Positions 29,482 through 37,986 of a DNA stretch of 64,000 bases are shown one piece after another. Position 1 is the stretch's first letter. Each line of letters opens with the position of its first letter. The DNA lies in contig NZ_BMES01000001.1 of NCBI RefSeq assembly GCF_014636935.1, positions 434,001 through 498,000 of the forward strand, in the 5' to 3' direction. A program made the translations under genes and the position numbers. The DNA is from Alsobacter metallidurans. Its GTDB lineage: Bacteria > Pseudomonadota > Alphaproteobacteria > Rhizobiales > Beijerinckiaceae. The notes under the pieces are model-generated. The model did not search any database. It was not told where the DNA came from and saw nothing but the letters and a program-made list of their open reading frames with translations.

Positions 29482-30054
29482 ATGCTGGACCAATTATCCC
29501 CCCGTGCGGCCGGAGCCGCGCTCGCGGCGACCGAAGCGTCGCTGCTGATCGTGGACGACGACCGCCCTTTCCTCACCCGTCTCGCCCGCGCCATGGAGGC
29601 GCGCGGCTATGAGGTGACGACGGCCGAATCCGTGCAGGACGGCGTCGCGGCGATCCGCCAGAAGGCTCCGGCCTTTGCGGTGATCGACATGCGGCTGGCC
29701 GACGGCAACGGCCTCGACGTGCTGGCCGAGCTCAACGAGCGCCGGCCCGAGGCGCGCGGCATCATCCTCACCGGATACGGCAACATCGCCACCGCGGTGA
29801 CGGCCGTGAAGCTCGGCGCCTATGACTACCTGGCCAAGCCGGCCGACGCCGACGAGATCGACGCCGCCCTCAAGGCCACCGGCGAAGCCCGCGCCGAGCC
29901 GCCCGCGAACCCGATGTCGGCCGACCGCGTCCGCTGGGAACACATCCAGCGCGTCTACGAGCTGTGCGGCCGCAACGTTTCCGAAACGGCCCGCCGCCTC
30001 GCCATGCACCGCCGCACCCTGCAGCGCATCCTGGCCAAGCGGGCGCCGAGGTAA
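29482..30054 (+). CDS. regA: Redox response regulator RegA/PrrA/ActR
   Basis: The 190-residue regulator has a receiver domain with LLIVDDDRPF and phospho-acceptor Asp69 in FAVIDMRLADGNG, and Lys in YLAKPADADE. A short C-terminal Fis-type helix-turn-helix (NVSETARRLAMHRRTLQRIL) follows a Pro linker. It is the partner of RegB and in relatives controls respiration, carbon and nitrogen fixation and energy storage according to redox state. ATG 29482 is chosen; a GTG at 29464 is also in frame. GGAGG lies 11-15 bases upstream of the ATG. Confidence 0.94.
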   Translation: MLDQLSPRAAGAALAATEASLLIVDDDRPFLTRLARAMEARGYEVTTAESVQDGVAAIRQKAPAFAVIDMRLADGNGLDVLAELNERRPEARGIILTGYGNIATAVTAVKLGAYDYLAKPADADEIDAALKATGEARAEPPANPMSADRVRWEHIQRVYELCGRNVSETARRLAMHRRTLQRILAKRAPR

Positions 30055-30090
30055 GAGACGCTCGGCAGGCTCCATCCCGGCGCGAAGCGC

Positions 30091-30264
30091 CACCCCTCCC
30101 TCGAGGGGGAGGGTCGCCGCGAAGCTGCGGGGTGGGGTGAAGCCGGGCGTGAGGCTGAAATTCTAAGCAGCGCGCACTGATCTCTCTTGAGAGAAAGCGA
30201 CCTGCCCCGGCATCACCCCGCCCCGCCGGGCTTCGCCCGTCGACTATCCCCCTCGAGGGAGGGT
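30091..30264. repeat. Pair of inverted family B repeats
   Basis: CACCCCTCCCTCGAGGGGGAGGGT (in two halves) and an associated GCGGGGTGGGGTGA tail at 30091-30141 are mirrored by CATCACCCCGCCCCGCCGGG and CCCCCTCGAGGGAGGGTG at 30211-30264. Together with the next family A copy they occupy the regA-gpmA gap; no gene is visible. Confidence 0.7.
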
Positions 30265-30352
30265 GTGGCTGCGGCATGATCAACGGGAGATGCGGTTCTT
30301 ACGGTCGCCGACACGAGACCGCGCGCGCCGCGCTTCGCCTGGGCCACCCTCC

Positions 30353-30438
30353 CGTCATTGCGAGCGACAGCGAAGCAATCCATACCTAATAGCCCGGCCA
30401 TAAGGCTGGATTGCTTCGTCTGCGGCTCGCAATGACGG
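30353..30438. repeat. Family A palindromic repeat
   Basis: The arms CGTCATTGCGAGCGACAGCG and CTGCGGCTCGCAATGACGG are inverted around a TAGCCCGGCCATAAGGC centre. A CCACCCTCC precedes the left arm, as in the 25488 copy. Confidence 0.88.
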
Positions 30439-30478
30439 CGAGGAGGCTCGCGCATCGCTCAGCCTTCGCCTGGGCCGT

Positions 30479-31099
30479 TCAGGCCCCCAGCACCTGCTTG
30501 CTGTCCACGGTGGAGTCCGCGTTGAGGCGGTAGACGAGGGGCACGCCGGTATCGAGCTCCATGGACGGGATGGTCTGCGGGGTCAGCCGGTCCAGCACCA
30601 TCACGAGGGCGCGCAGCGAGTTGCCGTGGGCGGCCACCAGCACGCGCTCGCCGCGCAGCACGCGGGGCAGGATCTCCTGGCAGTAGTAGGGCAGCACGCG
30701 CGCCACCGTGTCCTTGAGGCTTTCACCGCCGGGAGGCGCGACGTCGTAGCTACGGCGCCAGACATGCACCTGCTCCTCGCCCCACTTGGCGCGGGCGTCG
30801 TCCTTGTTGAGGCCCGACAGGTCGCCATAGTCGCGCTCGTTCAGCGCCTGGTCGCGGATCGTCTGCAACCCGGTCTGGCCGAGCTGCTCCAGGATCAGCG
30901 TGCAGGTGTTCTGGGCGCGCGACAGGTCCGATGTAAACGCGATGTCGAATGACAGGCCGAGCGCCTTCAGCCGCTGGCCAGCCGCCGTGGCTTCGCCGAC
31001 GCCCTTTTCGGTCAGGCCCGGGTCCTTCCAGCCGGTGAACAGGTTCTTGAGGTTCCAGTCGCTTTGGCCGTGGCGGACGAGGACGAGCAGGCGGTCCAT
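30479..31099 (-). CDS. gpmA: 2,3-bisphosphoglycerate-dependent phosphoglycerate mutase
   Basis: The 206-residue glycolytic enzyme interconverts 3- and 2-phosphoglycerate. [20 protein letters not shown] holds the catalytic His, [12 protein letters not shown] the conserved Glu region, and [15 protein letters not shown] the second His. It is the short alphaproteobacterial form, lacking about 40 C-terminal residues found in E. coli GpmA. dapB lies 24 bases upstream on the same strand, so the two form an operon; their pairing appears to be chance, not a shared pathway. Confidence 0.95.
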   Translation of the reverse strand: MDRLLVLVRHGQSDWNLKNLFTGWKDPGLTEKGVGEATAAGQRLKALGLSFDIAFTSDLSRAQNTCTLILEQLGQTGLQTIRDQALNERDYGDLSGLNKDDARAKWGEEQVHVWRRSYDVAPPGGESLKDTVARVLPYYCQEILPRVLRGERVLVAAHGNSLRALVMVLDRLTPQTIPSMELDTGVPLVYRLNADSTVDSKQVLGA

Positions 31100-31123
31100 G
31101 GGGCTTTTCTCCGGTCGAGGGGG

Positions 31124-31939
31124 TCAGATGTCGGCGAGGCCGAGAACGTCGTCCATGCTGTAGAGCCCGGGCTTGCGCCCGCGGCCCCACAGGGCGGCGC
31201 GCAGGGCCCCGCGCGAAAACAGGCTGCGATCCTCGGCGAGATGGCTCAAGACGATGCGCTCATGCGGACCCGCGAAGACGACGCTGTGCTCGCCCACCAC
31301 GGTGCCGCCGCGCAGCGCCGCAAAGCCGATGGCGCCCGGCTTCCGCGCGCCCGTGATGCCGTCGCGGCCTCGCTCGGAATGGTCCGCCAGCGCGATCCCG
31401 CGGCCTTGCGCGGCGGCTTCGCCCAGCAGCAGCGCCGTGCCGGACGGCGCGTCCACCTTGTTGCGGTGGTGCATTTCCACGACCTCGATGTCGAACTCCT
31501 CGCCCAGCGTCGCCGCCACCTTGCGGGCGAGCGCGGCCAGGAGGTTCACGCCGAGGCTCATGTTGCCGGACTGGATCACGACGGCGTGCCGTGCGGCGGC
31601 CTCGAGCCGCCCCATGTCGGCCGCCCCGAGCCCGGTTGTGCCCACCACATGGACGATGCGCGCCTGCGCGGCGAGCTCGGAGAAATGGGTCGTCGCATCC
31701 GGCGAGGTGAAGTCCAGCACGCCATCCGCCTTGGCGAACACCGGCAGGGGGTCGTCCACGATCTTCACGCCCGTTTCGCCGATGCCGGCCAGCAGGCCGG
31801 CGTCCTGCCCGAGCGCGATGGAGCCCGCATTCTCGATGGCCCCGCACAGCGTGGCGCCGGGCGTCTCATGGATGGTCTTCACCAGCATCCGCCCCATGCG
31901 CCCGGCGGCGCCAACCACGACGAGACGCATTTCCGACAT
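31124..31939 (-). CDS. dapB: 4-hydroxy-tetrahydrodipicolinate reductase
   Basis: The 271-residue enzyme of the lysine/diaminopimelate pathway has the dinucleotide site [14 protein letters not shown] at residues 6-19. [18 protein letters not shown] carries the catalytic His-His and Lys region typical of DapB. The product feeds both peptidoglycan and lysine. The start at 31939 is chosen by the family N-terminus ([10 protein letters not shown]), with AGGAG nearby upstream. It is the first gene of the dapB-gpmA pair. Confidence 0.96.
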   Translation of the reverse strand: MSEMRLVVVGAAGRMGRMLVKTIHETPGATLCGAIENAGSIALGQDAGLLAGIGETGVKIVDDPLPVFAKADGVLDFTSPDATTHFSELAAQARIVHVVGTTGLGAADMGRLEAAARHAVVIQSGNMSLGVNLLAALARKVAATLGEEFDIEVVEMHHRNKVDAPSGTALLLGEAAAQGRGIALADHSERGRDGITGARKPGAIGFAALRGGTVVGEHSVVFAGPHERIVLSHLAEDRSLFSRGALRAALWGRGRKPGLYSMDDVLGLADI

Positions 31940-32177
31940 GACGCACTCCTTTGGCCGGTGATGGCCGGGGGCCGGCGCTCCTATACCGCGCTCGACGGGC
32001 CGACGGAAGCGGCGCGCTCCAACGGCCGGCAAATAAGCCCGGGCCGCTGTTCATTCTTTAGAAACCACCAGGGCAGACATCCGACGCGCTGGCCGATGCC
32101 ATAGCTTGCGGGCCCAATTTCTAAGCGTCTATACGTTGTACCCTTGGTTCTAAAAATCATAACATCAAGGAAAACCG

Positions 32178-32504
32178 ATGCGCGTCGTAGTTCTCGCACT
32201 TCTCTGCCTGAGCACTACTGGCTGTAGTCTTACGCTTCCGGTCCAGGGACAATCCGTCGCTGGTGACGAGACTTTTATTGGGAGCGCCACCGGCTACATG
32301 GATGGCGGGGGCACGCTAGAAATCAAGAGCAGCAAGGGCCTCAACTGTACAGGCAGTTTTGTTTACGTGAGCCGTCGCGACGGCAAGGGTACGTTCAACT
32401 GCAGCAACGGCCAGAGCGGTCCCTTTGAGTTCGTCTCGACAGGAACGCGGGGCACCGGGACTGGCTCTGTCGGCGGCCGTCAGTTTACTTTCACATTCGG
32501 CTAA
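32178..32504 (+). CDS. Putative small lipoprotein
   Basis: The 108-residue protein has a lipoprotein signal ending LSTTGC with Cys16 as the lipidated residue. The mature part is Gly/Ser/Thr-rich with repeated beta-strand-like segments (GYMDGGGTLEIKSSKG, YVSRRDGKGTFNCSNG) and two cysteines (57 and 75) that could form a disulfide. AAGGA lies 6 bases before the ATG. Codon use and the surrounding DNA are clearly richer in A/T than the neighbours. Similar short Gly-rich proteins occur as hypothetical genes in Hyphomicrobiales; the function is unknown. Confidence 0.7.
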   Translation: MRVVVLALLCLSTTGCSLTLPVQGQSVAGDETFIGSATGYMDGGGTLEIKSSKGLNCTGSFVYVSRRDGKGTFNCSNGQSGPFEFVSTGTRGTGTGSVGGRQFTFTFG

Positions 32505-32558
32505 CGCGGTCGCGATTCCATCTCTCGAGCCGTGTGCCCACCTCCGGGTTATTGTCTG

Positions 32559-33011
32559 TTAGAGCTTCTTCGCCACAACGGCCTTGCCATGCCCGAGCCG
32601 CGTCACGGCCTCGGGGAGCCGCCCGGCGTCAAGCGCCAGGTAGCCGCGGCGGAACATGAAGTCCGTCGCGTCGGCGTCCTGCGGTACGGCCAGGACGGAG
32701 GCGTAGTAGGCCCAGCGGGCGTATTCCTCCACGGTGGTGACAAGCGCCGACCCCACGCCTTGCCGGCGGGCGGGCGGAAGCACCGCCAGGGTCTCCACCG
32801 TCATCATGCCGTCGAGGTCGCCGACCGCCGCGACGCCGAGTCGCTCTCCGTTGGCGCGCTCGGCCACGAACACGCGCCCGGCGATCCCGAGCGCCTCCAT
32901 GAGAACGAGGTCGGCCGGGCAGCCGGCCTCGGCGGCGAGCGCAAACAGCGCGTCAGCCTCGCCGTCCGCCGCGTAGCGGATCGCGACCCCGTCCGCGAGT
33001 TCGCGCTTCAC
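32559..33011 (-). CDS. GNAT family N-acetyltransferase
   Basis: The 150-residue protein has a GNAT fold. VETLAVLPPARRQGVGSALVTTVEEYAR contains the acetyl-CoA pyrophosphate loop (R/Q-x-x-G-x-G/A), and MFRRGYLALD is the usual late strand. The acceptor substrate is unknown. The start is taken as GTG 33011, 5 bases after the stop of the DUF1330 gene upstream, which fits translational coupling; the frame stays open upstream but overlaps that gene. It is the third gene of a small operon with two DUF1330 genes. Confidence 0.8.
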   Translation of the reverse strand: MKRELADGVAIRYAADGEADALFALAAEAGCPADLVLMEALGIAGRVFVAERANGERLGVAAVGDLDGMMTVETLAVLPPARRQGVGSALVTTVEEYARWAYYASVLAVPQDADATDFMFRRGYLALDAGRLPEAVTRLGHGKAVVAKKL

Positions 33012-33016
33012 CCGGC

Positions 33017-33334
33017 TTACCGCGCGCCGCCGGGCTGCGGGCCATCGTAACCCTGCACGATGATCAGGTCCGAGAACGCCGCATCCTTGCGCAGCGATTT
33101 GGCGTGCTGGTACTCGGGCGAGTGGAAGCACGCCACGGCCTGCTCGTAGCTGTCGAACTCGATCACGACGTTGCGGCTCTTTGCGCCGCCCTCCGCCAGC
33201 TCGAAGGCCCCGCCGCGCACCAGGAAGCGCGCGCCGAATTTGGCGAAGGGCTCGGCGTTGGCCTGGCGGTATTTCTCATAGCCTGCCGGGTCCGTGACCT
33301 CGACGCGGGCGATCCAGTATCCCTTGGCGCTCAT
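33017..33334 (-). CDS. DUF1330 family protein (copy 2)
   Basis: The 105-residue single-domain protein has the dimeric alpha/beta-barrel (ferredoxin-like) fold of DUF1330. GYWIARVEVTDPAGYEKYRQ and VVIEFDSYEQAVACFHSPEY are family signatures. Members are small cytosolic proteins without an agreed reaction. It overlaps the upstream paralogue by 4 bases. The two are about half identical by eye over their length, indicating tandem duplication. Confidence 0.88.
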   Translation of the reverse strand: MSAKGYWIARVEVTDPAGYEKYRQANAEPFAKFGARFLVRGGAFELAEGGAKSRNVVIEFDSYEQAVACFHSPEYQHAKSLRKDAAFSDLIIVQGYDGPQPGGAR

Positions 33335-33633
33335 GGCTGGGCTCCGTCGTAGCCTTCCACCACCACGAATTCGCCGGTGCTGACGGGCGCCCGGAACGAG
33401 CGCGCCTTCTGGTACTCGGGCGACGCGAAGTAGCGCTTGGCGGTGTCGAAATCGGCGAATTCCAGGATCACGTTGCGTTGCCGCGCCGGTCCCTCCAGCG
33501 CTTCGCTGCGGCCGCCCCGGGCCAGGATGCGGCAGCCGTGGATGCGCATGGCCTCCAGCGCGCCCTTGGCGTAGAGCGCGTATTGATCCGCATCGTCCAC
33601 GTCCACGCGGGCGATGATGTATCCCTTGGGCAT
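33331..33633 (-). CDS. DUF1330 family protein (copy 1)
   Basis: This 100-residue paralogue of the next gene opens with GYIIARVDVDDADQYALYAK and contains NVILEFADFDTAKRYFASPE and the terminal VVVEGYDG. AGGAG lies shortly before the ATG. It is the first gene of the DUF1330-DUF1330-GNAT operon. The partner copy ends in VQGYDGPQPGG, so the tails also match. No catalytic residues are assigned in this family. Confidence 0.88.
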   Translation of the reverse strand: MPKGYIIARVDVDDADQYALYAKGALEAMRIHGCRILARGGRSEALEGPARQRNVILEFADFDTAKRYFASPEYQKARSFRAPVSTGEFVVVEGYDGAQP

Positions 33634-33976
33634 TGTTCTTCTCCTGGGGCGATCCCGACCCGCAGCGAACCCGATCGGGCCCGCGGGGTCAACGCCCGCA
33701 GCGCCGGTTCAGCACGACGCCCCGGGATCGCGCTCCAACGAGCGCGCTGCGTCTGCGCCGGAAAGTCATCGCGTCAAATGCGCTGGAAAAGGCGGCGGGC
33801 CTGGAAAGCTGCCGTTAACCCACATTCGGGACACACGCAGAAATTGTATTTTCGCGGCGCCGATTAACCCGTCTGCAACTCGCTGCAACCTATGGTCGTA
33901 CTCGGTTCTGGCGGGTCGGGTGACCGCAAACAAGAATAGCCAGACGGGTGCAACAGTGTTCGCAAGGAGCAAATCG
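33634..33976. other. Gene-free region upstream of flp
   Basis: This 343-base stretch lies between the divergent DUF1330 operon and the flp pilin gene. I see no convincing gene. It becomes AT-richer after about 33.8 kb, with TTAACCCACATTC, TTGTATTTT and TTAACCCGTCTGCAA, and holds the short direct repeat TGCAAC-TCGC-TGCAAC. It most likely carries the pilin promoter and its regulator sites. Confidence 0.5.
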
Positions 33977-34150
33977 ATGAAGACCCTTTTCTCGCGTTTC
34001 GTGAAGGACGAGTCCGGCGCCACCGCGATCGAGTACGGCCTGATCGCCGCCATCATCGCGGTCGGCATCATTGCCGCCCTGCAGGGCGTCAAGAGCAACC
34101 TGAACACGACCTTCAACAAGGTTTCGACCGCGGTTTCGACGGCCAACTGA
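33977..34150 (+). CDS. flp: Flp/Fap type IVb pilin
   Basis: The 57-residue prepilin has a short leader ending at Gly14 and the motif G-ATAIEYGLIAAIIAVGI, with Glu at +5 and Tyr at +6 of the mature pilin, the hallmark of Flp pilins. The remaining residues form one hydrophobic helix and a short tail. It is the main subunit of the Tad pilus used for surface attachment. AAGGAG lies 7 bases before ATG 33977. A strong terminator follows, so the pilin can be made in excess over the assembly genes downstream. Confidence 0.95.
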   Translation: MKTLFSRFVKDESGATAIEYGLIAAIIAVGIIAALQGVKSNLNTTFNKVSTAVSTAN

Positions 34151-34176
34151 TCGGCCTGATCGCGTCAAACTGACGG

Positions 34177-34208
34177 AAAACGGCTCCGGACCTGTTCGGA
34201 GCCGTTTT
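34177..34208. terminator. Intrinsic terminator after flp
   Basis: AAAACGGCTCCG (34177-34188) and CGGAGCCGTTTT (34197-34208) form a perfect 12-bp stem with an 8-base loop, ending in a T-run. Confidence 0.88.
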
Positions 34209-34296
34209 CGATTCGGTGGAGCTAACCGCCGGTCAATCTATTTCCTGCATGAATGGTCCGCGCGGCGTTGGCCGCTTCGATCCAGGATGCTCTGCG

Positions 34297-34806
34297 ATGA
34301 CCGTGACCGATCTAGCGTTGTTGCTGCTGTTTCCCTGCATGATGGCCTACGCGGCCTGCAGCGATCTGTTGTCGATGCGCATCTCCAACAAGGTTTCGCT
34401 GCTCGTGATTGCGGCCTTTGTCCCGATGGCCATCGCGATGGGCCTGGGCTGGCAGGACTGGCTGATGCATGTCGCTGCTGGCGGCCTGACGCTGGTCATC
34501 GCGTTCGGGCTGTTTGCGGCCGGATGGATCGGCGGCGGCGACGCCAAGCTGGCCGCCGCCACGGCGCTCTGGCTCGGCTGGGGAACGCTGCTTGAATATG
34601 CGGTGGTGTCGTCGGTGTTTGGCGGCGTGCTGACGCTCGCGCTGCTGCAGCTGCGCGCGGTGCCGCTGCCCGGTTTCGCGAACTGGCCTTGGCTGATGCG
34701 CCTGCACCACCACAAGACCGGCATCCCGTACGGGATCGCGCTCGCGGCGGGCGCCTTGGCGGTATACCCGCACAGCACGATCTGGAATGCGGCTATCGGC
34801 GCGTGA
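34297..34806 (+). CDS. cpaA: Prepilin peptidase CpaA/TadV
   Basis: The 169-residue A24-family aspartic protease has about five helices. The two catalytic aspartates are in AACSDLLSMRISN and IGGGDAKLAAA. It cleaves the leader of Flp and probably of the TadE-like proteins on the cytoplasmic face of the inner membrane. AGGATG precedes ATG 34297; the frame is open further upstream but the family N-terminus supports this start. It has no methyltransferase domain, as usual for the Tad type. Confidence 0.93.
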   Translation: MTVTDLALLLLFPCMMAYAACSDLLSMRISNKVSLLVIAAFVPMAIAMGLGWQDWLMHVAAGGLTLVIAFGLFAAGWIGGGDAKLAAATALWLGWGTLLEYAVVSSVFGGVLTLALLQLRAVPLPGFANWPWLMRLHHHKTGIPYGIALAAGALAVYPHSTIWNAAIGA

Positions 34807-34813
34807 TACAACT

Positions 34814-34828
34814 TTAACGTGTCAATAA
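34814..34828. promoter_or_regulatory. Candidate CtrA box upstream of cpaB
   Basis: TTAA-N7-ATAA (34814-34828) matches the CtrA consensus TTAA-N7-TTAA at 7 of 8 positions, within an AT-rich 134-base gap before cpaB. CtrA controls pilus genes in Caulobacter, but binding here is inferred. Confidence 0.35.
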
Positions 34829-34940
34829 CTTTCTCGATAACAAAGTCTGTTCTTACGATTTCTTAACCATGAAGCGTCGATGATCCGGGTGAATTTCAGG
34901 CCGGGTCATGTTGTCCCGGTCCAGACCTGGACAGGCGCCC

Positions 34941-35726
34941 ATGACTCCTGCACGCCTTGCAATTCTCGGCGTCGCGCTCGCGGCTGGCGGCATTGCGTTC
35001 TATCTCGCCTCCGGTACGGAACAGCCGGCCCCGGCCCCCATCGTGCTCGCTCCTCAGGTCCGGAAGGTCGAGGTGCTGGTCGTGGCCGCCGACGTGCCGC
35101 TCGGCGGCATCGTGGGTCCCAAGGATCTGAAATGGCAGCCCTGGCCGGATGACGGCGTGGCGCCAGGCATGATCACCCGCCAGGCGACTCCCACGGGCGT
35201 CGAGGAAGTGTCGGGCTCAATCGCCCGCGCCACCATGCTGGGCGGCGAGCCGGTGCGCCGCGAGAAGCTGGTCAAGACCGACTCGACGGGCGTGATGTCC
35301 GCCCTGCTGCCGGCTGGGTCCCGCGCTCTCGCGATCACGATCGACAACCGCGGCGCCAACACGGCGGGCGGCTTCATCCTCCCCAACGACCGCGTCGACG
35401 TGATCCGGATCTACCGCGACGAGCAGGCCTCCAAGGTGCAGGGCTCCGACGTGGTGGTGAGCGAGACGCTGCTGCGCAACGTCCGCGTGCTGGCGATCGG
35501 CCAGAACATCCAGGAGCGCAACGGCGAGAAGGTGGTGGTCGGCGAAACCGCAACCCTCGAGCTCGACCCGCGGCAGGTCGAGACCGTCACGCTGGCCCAG
35601 CGCATGGGGCAGCTCTCGCTGTCGCTGCGCAGCCTGCAGGACGTCTCCAAGACCGACGAGCAGATCGTGAAGTCGGAGGACGTCGGCGTCACCGTCGTCC
35701 GCTACGGCACGGCGTCCCAGCGGTGA
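34941..35726 (+). CDS. cpaB: Flp pilus assembly protein CpaB/RcpC
   Basis: The 261-residue protein has one N-terminal helix (LAILGVALAAGGIAFYLAS) followed by an SAF domain (about residues 45-110, VEVLVVAADVPLGGIV) and an RcpC-type C-terminal region containing VLPNDRVDVI-like LPNDRVDVIRIYR. It is periplasmic and anchored to the inner membrane, where it is thought to stabilise the secretin. The ATG at 34941 is chosen because the family starts near the helix; ATG 34908 is an alternative. It overlaps a GTG of the next frame by a few bases, so the cluster is tightly packed. Confidence 0.92.
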   Translation: MTPARLAILGVALAAGGIAFYLASGTEQPAPAPIVLAPQVRKVEVLVVAADVPLGGIVGPKDLKWQPWPDDGVAPGMITRQATPTGVEEVSGSIARATMLGGEPVRREKLVKTDSTGVMSALLPAGSRALAITIDNRGANTAGGFILPNDRVDVIRIYRDEQASKVQGSDVVVSETLLRNVRVLAIGQNIQERNGEKVVVGETATLELDPRQVETVTLAQRMGQLSLSLRSLQDVSKTDEQIVKSEDVGVTVVRYGTASQR

Positions 35727-35752
35727 CCAGGTCAGGCAAGGATTTTTCGATC

Positions 35753-37198
35753 ATGGCCATCTTCAACTCACATGGGCGCCGGACTGGGCTGCCGGTTGCG
35801 GCCGCGGCGGCGCTCTCGCTGCTGCTGGGCTCGCCGGCTCTGCCCCAGAGCGTCACGCCCTCGACGCTGAGCATCACGAATGCTGATGGCGGCCAGCCCC
35901 GTCGCGTCGACCTCGGGATCGGCAAGTCGGTGATCGTCGAACTGCCGCGCGACGCCAAGGAAGTGTTCGTCGCCAACCCGAAAGTGGCCAACGCCATCGT
36001 GCGCTCCACCCGCAAGATCTTCGTGATCGGCTCGGCGGATGGCCAGACCAACGTGATCGCGATGGACGCCGAGGGGCGCCAGATCGCCAATCTCGACGTC
36101 AATATCGGCCGCGACCTCAACGTCCTGCGCCGGCTGCTCAAGACCGCGATGCCGAGCAGCGAGGTCAATGTGGTCGCCGTGCAGGACACCATCGTTCTCA
36201 CCGGCGCGGTTTCGTCGGCGGGCGACGCCCTGCAGGCGATGGACATCGCCAAGGGCTTCGTCGGCGCCTCGGCGGTCGGGGCCAATGCGGTGGCCGGCAC
36301 GGTGATCAACTCCATCACCGTGAAGGGTCGCGACCAGGTGATGCTGAAGGTCACGGTCGCCGAGATCCAGCGCTCGGCGCTGAAGCAGCTCGGCCTCAAC
36401 ATCACCGGCGACTGGCAGATGGGCAACTTCGCCGGCAAGCTGCTGTTCGATAACCCGCTCACCCTGCAGCGCCAGGCGCTCTCCGCCAACGCGATCTCGG
36501 CCACCATCAACGGCACCAGGTTCACGCTCAACGCGGCCGAGCGCGCCGGCGTCATGCGCACCCTCGCCGAGCCGACGCTGACCGCCATCTCGGGCGAGAG
36601 CGCCAAGTTCATGGCGGGCGGCACCATCCCGGTTCCGGGCAGCTACAGCTGCGACGCAGGCACCGCCCGCTGCACCTATGGCGTGGAATACAAGCCGGTG
36701 GGCGTCGCGCTGAACTTCACTCCCATCGTCCTGTCGGAAGGCCGCATAAGCCTCCACGTCTCCACGGACGTCACCGACATCGACTACGGCAACCAGCTCA
36801 CCATCGGCAACAGCACGCAGGCTCCGGCGTTCAAGACCCGCAAGGTCGAGACCACCGTGGAACTGCCGTCCGGCGCCTCGCTCGCCTCCGCGGGCCTGAT
36901 CCAGACCCGCAGCGGCCAGGTGATCAACGGCTTCCCGGGGCTCATGAACCTGCCGGTGATCGGCGCCCTGTTCCGCTCGCGCGACTACCAGCGCGAGGAC
37001 AGCGAGCTGATCATCACCGTCACACCCTATATCGCGAAGCCCACCAACGCCCAGGAAGTCGCGCGCCCGACCGACGGCTTCGCGGATTCCAGCGATCCGC
37101 AGGCGATCCTGCTCGGCCGCCTGAACCGCATTTACGGCGTCAACAATGGCGCGGGCCGGGCCAACTACAAGGGCCGGGCCGGCTTCGTGGTGGATTGA
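35753..37198 (+). CDS. cpaC: Outer-membrane secretin CpaC/RcpA
   Basis: The 481-residue secretin forms the outer-membrane channel of the Tad pilus. After a signal peptide comes the pilus N-terminal domain (VIVELPRDAKEVFVANPKVA), a BON-like segment (AVQDTIVLTGAVSSAGDALQ), and a C-terminal secretin domain with VEYKPVGVALNFTPIV and LMNLPVIGALFRSRDYQRE. AAGGA precedes ATG 35753; GTG 35723, overlapping the cpaB stop, would add ten residues. The N-domain is paralogous to the stand-alone protein at 13.5 kb. Confidence 0.94.
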   Translation: MAIFNSHGRRTGLPVAAAAALSLLLGSPALPQSVTPSTLSITNADGGQPRRVDLGIGKSVIVELPRDAKEVFVANPKVANAIVRSTRKIFVIGSADGQTNVIAMDAEGRQIANLDVNIGRDLNVLRRLLKTAMPSSEVNVVAVQDTIVLTGAVSSAGDALQAMDIAKGFVGASAVGANAVAGTVINSITVKGRDQVMLKVTVAEIQRSALKQLGLNITGDWQMGNFAGKLLFDNPLTLQRQALSANAISATINGTRFTLNAAERAGVMRTLAEPTLTAISGESAKFMAGGTIPVPGSYSCDAGTARCTYGVEYKPVGVALNFTPIVLSEGRISLHVSTDVTDIDYGNQLTIGNSTQAPAFKTRKVETTVELPSGASLASAGLIQTRSGQVINGFPGLMNLPVIGALFRSRDYQREDSELIITVTPYIAKPTNAQEVARPTDGFADSSDPQAILLGRLNRIYGVNNGAGRANYKGRAGFVVD

Positions 37199-37209
37199 GG
37201 AGAGCGCCA

Positions 37210-37986
37210 GTGTTCAAGCAGCAGTTCATTCGCCGCCGCGGCGGCATCGCCTCCTCCCGGTCCGTCCCGGCCTCCCGCCTCGGCTTGCTGGGCGCGACCG
37301 CAGCGGTCGCTCTCGCGCTCGCGGGCTGCAGGAGCGACAGCGGCGTCACCGGCTCGATCGTCCCGACGGACTACCGCGTCCGCCACCCGATCGCGCTCAC
37401 CTACGCGCCGACGACGCTCGACGTGTTCCTGAGCCGCAACATGGCCGGCCTCGATGCGCGCCAGGCCGAGGACGTCCGCGCCTTCGCGGCGGACTACCGC
37501 CGCACCGGCCGTGGCCCGCTCACCATGCTGGTGCCGAACGACCCGACGGCAGGGGCCGCTTCGCAGCGCGCCGCCTCTGCGGTTCGCTCCGCCCTTTCGG
37601 CCGCGGGCGTCGGTCCAGCCTTCCTGCAGGTGCAACGCTACCCGGGCGGCGCAAACGGCCTCGCCAATCCGATCCGCCTGTCCTACGCCAAGATGCAGGC
37701 CAAGGTGGCGTCCGAATGCGGAACGTGGCGTTCCGACATCAGCGGAAACCCTGCGTCAACCGAAGGCTGGCAGAATACGCCGCATTATGACTTCGGCTGC
37801 TCCTACCAGACCATGTTGGCCAACCAGGTCGAAGACCCGATCGATCTCCAGCGCGCTCGCCAGGAAGATCGCGCCGACGTGCTGCGCCGCATGAAGGTGT
37901 TCGACGACGCCCGCAAGGGCACTGATCCGAGCACGAGCTGGAAGACCGAAGCCGCCAAGGTCACCGGCAGCAGCGGAGGAAACTGA
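37210..37986 (+). CDS. cpaD: Pilus assembly lipoprotein CpaD
   Basis: The 258-residue protein has an unusually long basic leader and then ALALAGCRSD, a lipobox with the lipidated Cys about residue 38. The body matches CpaD (RcpB-like) pilotins that help place the secretin in the outer membrane: YRVRHPIALTYAPTTLDVF and ANPIRLSYAKMQAKVASECG are typical. GAGGAG 7 bases upstream supports GTG 37210. Its stop overlaps the cpaE start by one base (TGATG). Confidence 0.9.
   Translation: MFKQQFIRRRGGIASSRSVPASRLGLLGATAAVALALAGCRSDSGVTGSIVPTDYRVRHPIALTYAPTTLDVFLSRNMAGLDARQAEDVRAFAADYRRTGRGPLTMLVPNDPTAGAASQRAASAVRSALSAAGVGPAFLQVQRYPGGANGLANPIRLSYAKMQAKVASECGTWRSDISGNPASTEGWQNTPHYDFGCSYQTMLANQVEDPIDLQRARQEDRADVLRRMKVFDDARKGTDPSTSWKTEAAKVTGSSGGN

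Noticed and set aside
33977-34208. Treating flp as cotranscribed with cpaA without interruption
   Set aside because: A 12-bp stem with a T-run directly after flp argues for termination or strong attenuation.
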